Source: Deltaproteobacteria bacterium | GTDB lineage: Bacteria > Desulfobacterota > Desulfobacteria > Desulfobacterales > ETH-SRB1 | Assembly (NCBI GenBank): GCA_019309665.1 | Contig: JAFDFV010000061.1 | Span: 1-11,398, forward strand | DNA length: 11,398 nt | Direction of reading: 5' to 3' | Shown: positions 1 through 7,025 of the stretch, in pieces | How the letters are laid out: every line of letters starts with the position of its first letter | Position numbering within the stretch: the stretch's first letter is position 1 | Position numbers and translations under genes: made by a program | Notes under the pieces: generated by a model | What the model saw: only the letters and a program-made list of their open reading frames with translations | Database searches by the model: none | What the model was told of the DNA's origin: nothing

Positions 1-1
1 C

Positions 2-1282
2 TATGTGGGAGGAGATGTAGAAGATCTGATCCGTGACCTTGTCAGGGAAGCAAACGACAATATTGAACTCGCCCAGCATAGCATTATTTATATTGACGAA
101 CTCGATAAAATCGCTGCAAACAAACAGCTAATTGGTGCTGATGTTTCACGGACGGGTGTCCAGCGCGCTCTGCTTAAACCCATGGAAGAGACAGATATTG
201 ATTTAAAGGTTCCGCATGACCCGATTTCGATGATTCAGGAGATTGAACGATTTCGTAAAACAGGTAAAAGGGACAAACGTTCTGTAAACACCAAAAATAT
301 CCTGTTTATCATGAGCGGGGCTTTTAGCGATATTTCGGAGATAATTAAAAAACGCATGAAAGATCAGGGTATCGGCTTTGGCGCAAAGATAGTAAGCGCG
401 CAGGAAGAAGTTGATATTCTCAAGCATGTCAAGTCGGAAGATCTTATAGAATACGGATTTGAAACAGAATTTGTAGGACGTCTTCCTGTAAAAGCTGTTT
501 TTGATAATTTGAATGAAAGCGACCTTTACGAAATTCTAAAAAATCCCAACAACCCCATAATCCTTGGGAAAAAACTTGATTTCGCAGCATATGGTATTGA
601 TGTAAAATTTGAAGACAAGGTGTTTCGTGTTTTAGCAAAACGCGCCTTTGAAGAAAACACAGGAGCAAGAGGTCTGGTAGGTGTAATTGAAAAAGCTCTG
701 CTTTTGTTTGAAAACAAACTGCCTTCAACCAATATTAAAAAATTTCCTGTAACTGTTTTTGTAATGGATGATCCAAAAGGATCTCTAAAAAAACTTTTAG
801 AAATATCATATACCAAAGAGCTGGACCAAATCTTTGAAAGACTGGAACTTGAAGAAAAAAAAATTATTAATGAATATATAACGACAAATAAGAAAAATTT
901 AAGCAATAAGTACAATCTTACTCTTACTCAATCCCGTATTGATATAGTTGCTTCTTATTACTGCAAAAATATAATGGACATCGGAAACGCAATAAAAAAT
1001 ATCAAGTCATATTATGATGATATAAAAAAAATAGAGCTATATTTTTTTAAAAATAGTGATATCAATGTTGTTCTGGAAGAAAATGCCATTGATTTCATTA
1101 TTGAGCAATTGATTGATTCCGGCATTACACTTGATAATCTTTACAAAAAGCTTACCGGTGAATTTGAAGATGGTCTAAAATTTATTCGGGAAAAAACTGG
1201 AAAAAACCGCTTTTTTATTACAAAGGATGCGCTGCTGGATCCAGAGCGTTTTATTAATAAGCTGATAAAAAATGAGCAGTAG
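2..1282 (+). CDS. ClpX-like AAA+ protein unfoldase with C-terminal extension (5' end outside window)
   Basis: This is the C-terminal part of a ClpX-family AAA+ ATPase, which would unfold proteins and thread them into ClpP. The open frame runs off the left edge, and the first visible residues (YVGGDVE) match the GYVG pore-1 loop of ClpX, so the zinc finger and Walker A lie outside. Numbering from the GTG at 5, I see Walker B (IIYIDELDK, 27-35), a sensor-1-like segment (NILFIMSGAF, about 98-107), the IGF tripeptide (123-125) that docks ClpX on ClpP, the arginine-finger-type EFVGRL (155-160) and the sensor-2 motif TGARGL (219-224). Canonical ClpX ends soon after sensor 2. This protein continues for about 180 more residues, rich in Lys, Ile and Asn and predicted helical, which I do not recognise. 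It is therefore probably a paralogue and not the housekeeping ClpX. It lies 39 nt upstream of ahbC on the same strand. Family assignment is firm; the function of the extension is unknown. Confidence 0.85.
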   Translation, partial: YVGGDVEDLIRDLVREANDNIELAQHSIIYIDELDKIAANKQLIGADVSRTGVQRALLKPMEETDIDLKVPHDPISMIQEIERFRKTGKRDKRSVNTKNILFIMSGAFSDISEIIKKRMKDQGIGFGAKIVSAQEEVDILKHVKSEDLIEYGFETEFVGRLPVKAVFDNLNESDLYEILKNPNNPIILGKKLDFAAYGIDVKFEDKVFRVLAKRAFEENTGARGLVGVIEKALLLFENKLPSTNIKKFPVTVFVMDDPKGSLKKLLEISYTKELDQIFERLELEEKKIINEYITTNKKNLSNKYNLTLTQSRIDIVASYYCKNIMDIGNAIKNIKSYYDDIKKIELYFFKNSDINVVLEENAIDFIIEQLIDSGITLDNLYKKLTGEFEDGLKFIREKTGKNRFFITKDALLDPERFINKLIKNEQ

Positions 1283-1310
1283 AATTTATTAAGCAGCTAA
1301 ATTTATACAA

Positions 1311-1314
1311 GAGG
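1311..1314 (+). promoter_or_regulatory. Ribosome binding site of ahbC
   Basis: GAGG lies 7 nt before the ATG at 1322. It fixes the start of AhbC at MIGISKLYCG, which agrees with the usual N-terminus of the family. Confidence 0.6.
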
Positions 1315-1321
1315 CTTAAAA

Positions 1322-2445
1322 ATGATTGGAATATCAAAACTTTATTGTGGAACGGTCGAGCCGTCGGATGCTCTCCGATATGGACGCAAGTCATCAGAAT
1401 TACCTTCCCATCTGCTTCAATTTTCCAAAGATAAACGGCCTGTTGTAGTGTGGAACATTACAAGACGTTGCAATTTAAAGTGTATTCACTGTTACGCTCA
1501 AGCAAAGGACCAAGTTTTTGATAACGAGCTTACCACCGATGAGGGTAAAAACCTTATAGATGATCTCTCCCAGTACAAAGTGCCTGTGCTATTACTTTCC
1601 GGCGGAGAGCCTACGATACGAAAGGATCTCCCCGAGCTTGCCGCATATGCCATTGAAAAAGGCATGCGGGCGGTAATATCAACAAACGGAACTTTGATAA
1701 CACAGGAAATGGCTCGTGTGCTAAAGGACATCGGCCTTTCCTATGTGGGCATAAGCCTTGATGGAATGGAAAAAATCCACGACCGTTTTAGGGGTGTTAA
1801 GGGCGCTTACAGGGCAGCTTTAGAAGGCATTAAAAACTGCCAGAAATCGAGAATATATTTAACCTTCTTGAAGATATGGATATTCCAAGGGCATGTTTTT
1901 ATCACCTTGTCTATGCCGGCCGCGGGTCAAAACTCGTGGAAGAAGATTTAACTCACGATGAAACCAGAAAAGCAGTTGACCTGATAATGGATCTTACCAA
2001 AAAGCTCCATGACAAGGGAAAGGAAAAAGAAATATTAACTGTTGATAATCATGCTGACGGTCCATACCTCTATCTAAGGTTGCTTAAAGAAGATCCGAAA
2101 CGCGCGGCGGAAGTCCTTGAGCTTCTCAAAATGAATGAAGGAAATAATTCCGGCCGGGGCATTGGATGCATTAGCTGGGATGGAGAGGTTTACGCCGATC
2201 AGTTCTGGCGACATCACAGTTTCGGAAATGTCCGGAAAAGACCATTTTCCGAAATATGGACAGACACCTCAGAACCTTTAATGAAAAAGCTTAAAGAGAA
2301 AAAAAAGTATGTAAAAGGAAGATGTGCTAAATGCCGATGGCTGGATGTTTGCGCAGGAAACTTCAGGGTGAGAGCCGAAGCCGTTACAGGCGATGCTTTT
2401 GCACCGGATCCGGCATGTTATCTTACAGATGAAGAGATAGCGTAA
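1322..2445 (+). pseudogene. ahbC: AhbC, 12,18-didecarboxysiroheme deacetylase (radical SAM), with internal deletion and frameshift
   Basis: AhbC removes acetate side chains from 12,18-didecarboxysiroheme to give Fe-coproporphyrin III in the siroheme-dependent heme pathway. The first frame (1322 to about 1843) carries the radical SAM cluster motif CNLKCIHC (C50, C54, C57) and SGGEP (93-97). The second frame (about 1843-2445) resumes at EIENIF and carries the SPASM-type cysteines (GIGC, then CAKCRWLDVC and the final PACY). The join is abrupt. Aligned with AhbD in this window, about 18 residues corresponding to AhbD 160-177 (a barrel strand and the following turn) are absent, and the frame moves by one, so about 55 nt are missing. 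The first frame then runs through unrelated residues to a stop at 1951. Both sides are otherwise well conserved, so this is either a very recent lesion or an assembly error. As read, it cannot make a working enzyme. hemB follows 11 nt after the stop. Confidence 0.88.
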
Positions 2446-2450
2446 AGGAG
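2444..2450 (+). promoter_or_regulatory. Strong ribosome binding site of hemB
   Basis: AAAGGAG overlaps the last bases of the ahbC stop codon (2443-2445) and lies 6 nt before the hemB ATG at 2457. It points to co-transcription and supports this start. Confidence 0.7.
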
Positions 2451-2456
2451 CATCAG

Positions 2457-3434
2457 ATGTTATTCCCAGAATACAGGCCAAGACGTTTGAGACAAAATGA
2501 AGCCTTCCGGCGAATGATTCGTGAAACCACACTTTCCGTAGATGACTTAATTCTTCCGCTTTTTGCAATAGGCGGCAAGGGAGTTAAAAATCCCATCGAG
2601 TCCATGACCGGACACTATCAATTATCCATAGACAATCTTGTTAAAACAGCCGGAGAAGCGTTTAATCTGGGCATACCTGCTGTTATGCTTTTTGGAATAC
2701 CTGACAAGAAAGATCCTCTTGCAACCAGTGCTTATGCAAAGGATGGTATCGTTCAAAAGGCAACAACAGCCCTGAAAAAAAAGATACCGGATCTTGTTGT
2801 AATAACTGATGTATGTTTATGCCAGTACACGAATCATGGCCACTGTGGAATTGTGGAAGGGCAAATCATAAACAACGATGCCACTCTTGATCTTCTTGCC
2901 AGAACTGCTTTGTCGCATGCAAAAGCAGGAGCAGATATGGTTGCACCATCGGACATGATGGACGGCCGTGTTGCCGAAATCCGAAATATTCTGGATGAAA
3001 ACGATTTCAGCAATGTTCCAATCATGTCATATGCGGCCAAGTACTGCTCAGCTTATTACGGCCCATTTCGACATGCTGCAGATTCAGCCCCTAAATTTGG
3101 CGATCGAAGAACATATCAGATGGACCCTGCAAATTCTCTGGAAGCGATCAGGGAAGTTACAATGGATATAGAAGAAGGCGCTGATATAATCATGGTAAAA
3201 CCCGCACTTCCCTACCTTGACATTATCTGCCGCATCCGCGAAGAGATAGATCTTCCTCTTGCCGCATACAATGTCAGCGGCGAATACGCAATGGTTAAAG
3301 CCGCTGAAAAAATGGGGTGGATAGACGGCAAAAAGGTTATGATGGAAACATTAACTTCAATCAAACGCGCCGGCGCCGGCATAATTCTTACATATTTTGC
3401 TGTTGATGCCGCCAAAGAGTTAAGTAGCCGTTAA
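2457..3434 (+). CDS. hemB: Porphobilinogen synthase (delta-aminolevulinic acid dehydratase)
   Basis: HemB condenses two 5-aminolevulinate molecules into porphobilinogen, the shared precursor of heme, siroheme and cobalamin; it is cytosolic. At 325 residues it has full family length. The N-terminal YRPRRLRQN (6-14) is typical. The zinc-type cysteine site is present as DVCLCQYTNHGHC (C120, C122, C130). Both Schiff-base lysines are visible: K195 in MSYAAKYCSAYYGPFR and K248 in IIMVKPALPYLD. The active-site lid region AAYNVSGEY (269-277) is intact. The gene sits between ahbC (11 nt upstream) and ahbD (125 nt downstream), so porphobilinogen supply and the final heme steps are encoded together. This clustering is known in sulfate-reducing bacteria. 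Identification is secure. Confidence 0.97.
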   Translation: MLFPEYRPRRLRQNEAFRRMIRETTLSVDDLILPLFAIGGKGVKNPIESMTGHYQLSIDNLVKTAGEAFNLGIPAVMLFGIPDKKDPLATSAYAKDGIVQKATTALKKKIPDLVVITDVCLCQYTNHGHCGIVEGQIINNDATLDLLARTALSHAKAGADMVAPSDMMDGRVAEIRNILDENDFSNVPIMSYAAKYCSAYYGPFRHAADSAPKFGDRRTYQMDPANSLEAIREVTMDIEEGADIIMVKPALPYLDIICRIREEIDLPLAAYNVSGEYAMVKAAEKMGWIDGKKVMMETLTSIKRAGAGIILTYFAVDAAKELSSR

Positions 3435-3440
3435 CGGCTT

Positions 3441-3517
3441 GAAATTGGAAATTGGAAATTGGGGGAAACAGTACAAAAGCATGAAGGCCAAATTTCCAAT
3501 TTCTATTTTCTAATTTC
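3441..3517. repeat. Heptamer-repeat inverted repeat (GAAATTG / CAATTTC)
   Basis: Three tandem copies of GAAATTG run from 3441 to 3461. After a loop of about 25 nt come CAAATTTC (3489-3496), CAATTTC (3497-3503) and two decayed copies (TATTTTC 3504-3510, TAATTTC 3511-3517). The arms can form an A/T-rich hairpin in the gap between hemB and ahbD. It could be a mobile palindromic repeat or an mRNA stem affecting ahbD expression. There is no U-tract typical of an intrinsic terminator. Confidence 0.7.
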
Positions 3518-3559
3518 GACGTTCCGTGAACGCTAAAGAATTAAAAGGTTAAAAATTAT

Positions 3560-4669
3560 ATGACAAACAACGATCATATGTCTCCACAAAAATCTCATCC
3601 GCACGCTGAAAACAAAGGATCTACACTTCGACTTATTGCATGGGAAACCACACGCAACTGCAATCTTTCATGCAAACACTGTCGTGCCTCAGCCACAAAA
3701 GGTCCATACACCAACGAGCTTGACACAAAAACTTCTCTGCAGCTTCTTGATCAAATAGCAGAAGTTGGGGAGCCCATAATCATACTTACAGGCGGAGAGC
3801 CTTTGCTAAGGCCCGACATTTTTGAAATAGCACGTTACGGTACAGATAAGGGCCTGAGAATGGTTATGGCTCCAAACGGAACGCTTATAACAGAACAATC
3901 TGCCCAAAAAATGGCGGATGCGGGCATAAAAAGAATAAGTATAAGCCTGGATGGCGACACAAAAGAAAGCCATGACAGCTTCAGGGGGGTTGACGGTGCC
4001 TTTGACAGCGCACTCCGAGGCATAGGCCTGGCAAAAAAAGCAGGAATAGAATTTCAAATAAACACAACAATAACAAAAGCAAACCTGGATCAGATCCCAA
4101 AAATCCAGGAACTGGCTATTAATCTTGGCGCAGTAGCCCACCATATTTTTCTTCTGGTACCAACAGGCCGCGGCAAATATATTCTGGACCAGGAAATATC
4201 GGCGGAAGAATATGAACGTACTCTTAACTGGTTTTATGATCAAAGGGAAAAGACACCCCTGCAATTAAAAGCTACATGCGCTCCACATTACTACAGAATA
4301 CTCAGGCAAAGAGCAAAAAAAGAAGGAAAATCAGTTAGTTTTAAAACGCATGGTCTTGATGCAGTAACTAGAGGATGTCTTGGAGGAACAGGATTTTGTT
4401 TTATCTCGCACACAGGTATTGTACAACCATGCGGGTTCCTTCAAATAAACTGCGGTGACGTCACAAAGACATCATTTGCAGATATCTGGAACAATTCAGA
4501 AGTATTTTTGGCTTTACGCGATTTCAGTAAACTAAAGGGGAAATGCGGAAGATGCGAATTTAAAAAGGTTTGCGGCGGCTGCAGGGCAAGAGCTTACGAA
4601 GCAACCGGCGATTTTCTGGCAGAAGAACCTCTTTGCAGTTATCAGCCGACTTTGAGGAAAGCCGAATGA
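3560..4669 (+). CDS. ahbD: AhbD, Fe-coproporphyrin III oxidative decarboxylase (heme b synthase, radical SAM)
   Basis: AhbD performs the last step of the siroheme-dependent pathway, converting two propionate chains of Fe-coproporphyrin III to vinyl groups to give heme b. The 369-residue protein has the radical SAM motif CNLSCKHC (C34, C38, C41), TGGEP (77-81) and a cysteine-rich SPASM/auxiliary-cluster C-terminus: C273, C280, C291, C298, then C329, C332, C338, C341 and C359. The segment LRLIAWETTRNC before the cluster is typical of AhbD and not of AhbC. The chosen start has AAAGG at 3544-3548; a second in-frame ATG six codons later is possible, because the first 20 residues are poorly conserved in character. 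The stop overlaps the start of the CBS gene (ATGA). This copy is intact, unlike ahbC, and served as the internal reference for measuring the ahbC deletion. Confidence 0.93.
   Translation: MTNNDHMSPQKSHPHAENKGSTLRLIAWETTRNCNLSCKHCRASATKGPYTNELDTKTSLQLLDQIAEVGEPIIILTGGEPLLRPDIFEIARYGTDKGLRMVMAPNGTLITEQSAQKMADAGIKRISISLDGDTKESHDSFRGVDGAFDSALRGIGLAKKAGIEFQINTTITKANLDQIPKIQELAINLGAVAHHIFLLVPTGRGKYILDQEISAEEYERTLNWFYDQREKTPLQLKATCAPHYYRILRQRAKKEGKSVSFKTHGLDAVTRGCLGGTGFCFISHTGIVQPCGFLQINCGDVTKTSFADIWNNSEVFLALRDFSKLKGKCGRCEFKKVCGGCRARAYEATGDFLAEEPLCSYQPTLRKAE
4654..4660 (+). promoter_or_regulatory. Ribosome binding site deciding the CBS-ACT start
   Basis: GAGGAAA inside the 3' end of ahbD lies 5 nt before the ATG at 4666. 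The open frame extends further upstream, but only the ATG at 4666 has this site and yields a protein beginning at the first CBS domain. Confidence 0.65.
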
Positions 4670-5271
4670 AAATACATTCCTTAATGATTCTCAATCCTAT
4701 CACAATAACGGGAAATGCCTCCGTAAGCGAGGCTATTGAGCTGATGAAAATCAACTCAATCCGGCATCTGCCCGTGGTCTCAGAGAAAAACTTGCTTGCA
4801 GGCCTGGTTACGCTTGCAGATTTGAAACAAGGACTTATACCCTCAATGGTCGCAGGCGTCACGCTCTCGGACTTGATTATAAAAAATCCTATTGCAGTTG
4901 ATCCTGATGATGATATCGAAATTGCAGCCCAGCTCATATACAGGCACAAAATTGGCGGAATGCCGGTTGTGAAAAACGGCAAACTGGTGGGCATAATAAC
5001 CGGAACCGATATCCTGAGAGCCTTTATTGAGATGATGGGAATGCTTACCGCAAGCTCGCGTATTGATGTAATGATAGGAGAAAAACCCGGAGAATTCAAA
5101 AAAGCTCTGCGCATTGTAAATGATAATGGAGGAGATATAATTAATGTAGGCATGACAGCTCAACTCGCAAACAAAAGAACATATTACTTCCGGCTCTCTG
5201 TCTGCAAAACCGATATTATAAAAAAAGAGCTTGAAAAGGAAGGGTTTGAGGTACTTGATGCAACGGACTAG
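4666..5271 (+). CDS. CBS-CBS-ACT domain protein (AcuB-like)
   Basis: A 201-residue cytosolic protein with two CBS domains, about residues 1-57 (SLMILNPITITGNASVSEA) and 65-123 (IKNPIAVDPDDDIEIAA, with GIITGTDILRAF at 109-120), followed by an ACT-type domain, about 131-201. CBS pairs bind adenine nucleotides or SAM, and ACT domains often bind amino acids, so this is probably a small-molecule sensor. The layout resembles proteins annotated as AcuB-like. No enzyme domain is fused to it. Its start overlaps the ahbD stop (ATGA, 4666-4669), which implies translational coupling with the heme genes. A link to heme or SAM status is inference only. The gene ends 5 nt from the stop of a convergent gene, and no clear terminator lies between them. 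Confidence 0.85.
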   Translation: MKIHSLMILNPITITGNASVSEAIELMKINSIRHLPVVSEKNLLAGLVTLADLKQGLIPSMVAGVTLSDLIIKNPIAVDPDDDIEIAAQLIYRHKIGGMPVVKNGKLVGIITGTDILRAFIEMMGMLTASSRIDVMIGEKPGEFKKALRIVNDNGGDIINVGMTAQLANKRTYYFRLSVCKTDIIKKELEKEGFEVLDATD

Positions 5272-5276
5272 AAGGC

Positions 5277-5609
5277 TTAAATAGAAAAAAGTCTTCCTAA
5301 AGAAATTATCAGCTTTTCTGTTTGTTCTTCCTGATCTATTCCCGAAATTGTCTTTGTAGCAATTGAAAACCCGGTTCCAGGCTCGGACGAGAATAACCTG
5401 GTTTGCATTAAACGCTGCAATGACCTATCCAGTTTTTTTATATTATCGCCATCATATTCAAGATGTAACAATCTGCAAAGCTCAAATCTGGAAGTAATAA
5501 GAGTCATTCTATTCTGCTTTTCTCTAAGATCATCTAATACAAAGATAAGTTTGCGGTCGAATTGATCTAAATTTTTAATAAGTTCCGCAAAGAGAGTTCC
5601 TTCGGCCAT
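5277..5609 (-). CDS. Small protein of unknown function
   Basis: I do not recognise this 110-residue protein. It is predicted mostly helical, with a charged stretch (FDRKLIFVLDDLREKQNRM, about 17-35) and a leucine-rich middle (LCRLLHLEYDGDNIKKL). There is no signal peptide, membrane segment or cysteine cluster. An ATG start at 5609 is chosen over the adjoining TTG at 5612; AAAAGG about 10 nt upstream can serve as ribosome binding site. It follows the phosphatase gene by 14 nt on the same strand, so the two are probably co-transcribed and may act together. Confidence 0.6.
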   Translation of the reverse strand: MAEGTLFAELIKNLDQFDRKLIFVLDDLREKQNRMTLITSRFELCRLLHLEYDGDNIKKLDRSLQRLMQTRLFSSEPGTGFSIATKTISGIDQEEQTEKLIISLGRLFSI

Positions 5610-5623
5610 CAAGATTAACCTTT

Positions 5624-6100
5624 TTATAGGCTCAAAGATGAATGCTCCGCCAGACCTGAAATACAGTCCTGAATATCTAGAAAGCAGAAACGATAAGCCT
5701 CATAATTTAACCCATAAGGATCTGCGACACCTCGATTTTTAGAACCAAAGCGAGCAAAACGCCTAATTAAAAAAACTTTGCCTTCAGCTTCCGGGAAGGC
5801 ATCCAAAAGATTCTTTGCATGGGATTTTTCCATTACCAGTATGAGATCGCTTCTATCCAAAATATCTTCTTTAACAGATTTTGCAATGTGGCTGGACAGA
5901 TCAACATCATATTCTGCCGCAACTTTCTGAGCCAGGCCGGTGGCACTATTGCCGGTAAGCGCAAGCAATCCCGCTGAATCAGCAACAATATCATCAAGTC
6001 TCTTTTTTTGTACAAGTTTTTTTAGCAAGCCTTCAGCAAATGGACTTCTACATATATTACCTGTACACACGAATAGAATATGTTTTATCCGGTCTGACAT
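5624..6100 (-). CDS. Low-molecular-weight protein-tyrosine phosphatase family protein
   Basis: A 158-residue member of the LMW-PTP/arsenate reductase fold family. The P-loop C-x5-R-S is visible near the N-terminus as VCTGNICRSP, with nucleophile C12 and R18. The general-acid Asp is D127 in ADPYG, and DSAG at 41-44 matches the usual conserved segment. In bacteria these enzymes often dephosphorylate tyrosine kinases that control exopolysaccharide export, but no kinase or polysaccharide gene is visible here, so the partner is unknown. The ATG at 6098-6100 has AAAGGAG just upstream (about 6107-6113 on the complementary strand). A 106-bp inverted-repeat element directly abuts this site, so the promoter must lie in or beyond that element. 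A small unknown gene follows 14 nt downstream. Confidence 0.9.
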   Translation of the reverse strand: MSDRIKHILFVCTGNICRSPFAEGLLKKLVQKKRLDDIVADSAGLLALTGNSATGLAQKVAAEYDVDLSSHIAKSVKEDILDRSDLILVMEKSHAKNLLDAFPEAEGKVFLIRRFARFGSKNRGVADPYGLNYEAYRFCFLDIQDCISGLAEHSSLSL

Positions 6101-6114
6101 TATATCGGCTCCTT

Positions 6115-6220
6115 TATAGACTTTCAGATAAATAATTTCACTGCGTTATCAGTCGTCGACGTATAACTTATACGCCTTCCTCCATCTGGCCTTGTGAAAT
6201 TAATTATCTGAAAGTCTATA
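6115..6220. mobile_element. MITE-like 106-bp inverted-repeat element
   Basis: Terminal inverted repeats of 27 bp (6115-6141 and 6194-6220) match at 26 of 27 positions. The ends read TATAGACTTTCAG and CTGAAAGTCTATA, which can also be read as TAGACTTTC ends flanked by a TA duplication, as expected for Tc1/mariner/IS630-type insertion. The 52-bp interior contains a perfect 7-1-7 palindrome, CGTATAACTTATACG (6160-6174). No protein is encoded. It lies immediately upstream of the phosphatase ribosome binding site. Its family is inferred from structure only. Confidence 0.75.
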
Positions 6221-6284
6221 GCTGCCCATCAGAGAAGTATTTTTCTTGGCGCGCAATTTATAACCTTCCGAGGTATATTTAGCT

Positions 6285-6620
6285 TTAGGGCTCGGTCAAA
6301 ATCAATCTTTTTAATAGCATATCTTCAACGTTCTGCCTTGCATCCAAGACAGATAAAACATAAACTTTTATTTCTGATATTCTGTATATAATTCTCCAGG
6401 GAGGGATGATTAATTCACGATATAGCAAGATGCCTTGATCTTGAAGTTCAGGTACTATCCGGCCTCTTTCAGGAAGGGTATAAAGACTTGATGCTTTTTG
6501 TTTGATCCTTTTTAATACTTTTAACGCATTGGCAGGGCTGTCTGTTGCGATATATTCAATAATTTCTTTTAAATCATTCTCTGCAACAACAGCCCATATA
6601 ATTTCATACGTCTGATTCAT
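6285..6620 (-). CDS. RelE/ParE-family toxin
   Basis: A 111-residue type II toxin of the RelE/ParE superfamily. RelE members cleave ribosome-bound mRNA and ParE members poison gyrase; the sequence does not let me choose between them. Family features are an N-terminal helical hairpin (ENDLKEIIEYI, about 14-24), the LPERGRIVPEL loop (49-59), the central strand YRELIIPPWRIIYRI (67-81) and the C-terminal VLDARQNVEDMLLKR (91-105). The start codon overlaps the antitoxin stop by 4 nt (ATGA, 6617-6620), the normal coupling that keeps toxin translation dependent on antitoxin. The protein looks full length. Confidence 0.88.
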   Translation of the reverse strand: MNQTYEIIWAVVAENDLKEIIEYIATDSPANALKVLKRIKQKASSLYTLPERGRIVPELQDQGILLYRELIIPPWRIIYRISEIKVYVLSVLDARQNVEDMLLKRLILTEP

Positions 6621-6898
6621 TTAAGTTTTTCTTTCAGTCTGATTTCAATGTCTTTGAACACATCCTCCTGAGATTCAGCCATACCATTCCTTATATCCCC
6701 TTCGCCCTGTGAGACCAGTTTCAATATACCAATTGCATTACGCATATTTTCATAACTTTTAGGATCTTGAAGCACAGCTCTTGGTTCTCCATTCTGTGTT
6801 ATTATGACAGGGCGATGGGTTTTGTTGATTTGATTAAGCAGATCGGCTGCTTTTGATTTAAGATATGTAACAGACTTTATGTCACTTGTAATATTCAT
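6617..6898 (-). CDS. Phd/YefM-family antitoxin
   Basis: A 93-residue antitoxin that should bind and neutralise the adjoining RelE/ParE toxin and repress their shared promoter. The N-terminal Phd/YefM DNA-binding fold is visible: KSVTYLKSKAADLLNQI (8-24), then THRPVIITQNGEPRAVL (27-43) and the SYENM segment (48-52). The C-terminal part is a charged helix that would wrap the toxin. The ATG at 6896-6898 is chosen because GGAGG (6904-6908) sits just upstream; a longer reading from a TTG would start inside that ribosome binding site. Confidence 0.88.
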   Translation of the reverse strand: MNITSDIKSVTYLKSKAADLLNQINKTHRPVIITQNGEPRAVLQDPKSYENMRNAIGILKLVSQGEGDIRNGMAESQEDVFKDIEIRLKEKLK

Positions 6899-6920
6899 TT
6901 TTATTACCTCCAATCTTAAT

Positions 6921-6948
6921 TAAATACTAAATATAGACCGAAAGTCAA
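6921..6948 (-). promoter_or_regulatory. Sigma-70-type promoter of the toxin-antitoxin pair
   Basis: Reading the minus strand, TTGACT (6948-6943) and TATTTA (6926-6921) are separated by 16 nt, close to the -35/-10 consensus and about 23 nt before the antitoxin start. The palindrome TTAATTAA (6916-6923) overlaps the -10 box and could be part of an autoregulatory operator, which is inference. Confidence 0.5.
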
Positions 6949-7025
6949 TGCTTTATTTTCGTGGACCGCTAACCCCTTCTTCAATAAGCGCATAGGGGAA
7001 CGTTGGTGCAGAGCGGGAAAATATT

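Noticed and set aside
526..915. Minus-strand open frame of 129 codons opposite the ClpX-like gene
   Set aside because: Serine/leucine-rich antisense reading of an A-rich conserved gene; no ribosome binding site and no protein-like pattern.
3441..3517. CRISPR array
   Set aside because: The repeats are 7-bp, directly adjacent and arranged as inverted halves, with no spacers.
3806..4264. Minus-strand open frame of 152 codons opposite ahbD
   Set aside because: It lies wholly within the conserved AhbD coding region and shows no domain signal.
5272..5276. Terminator between the convergent CBS and unknown genes
   Set aside because: Only 5 nt separate the stop codons and no stem with a T-run could be drawn there.
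6259..6277. Small hairpin (TATAACCT / AGGTATA) downstream of the toxin gene as a terminator
   Set aside because: The stem is short and bulged and lacks a T-tract in the direction of the toxin transcript.
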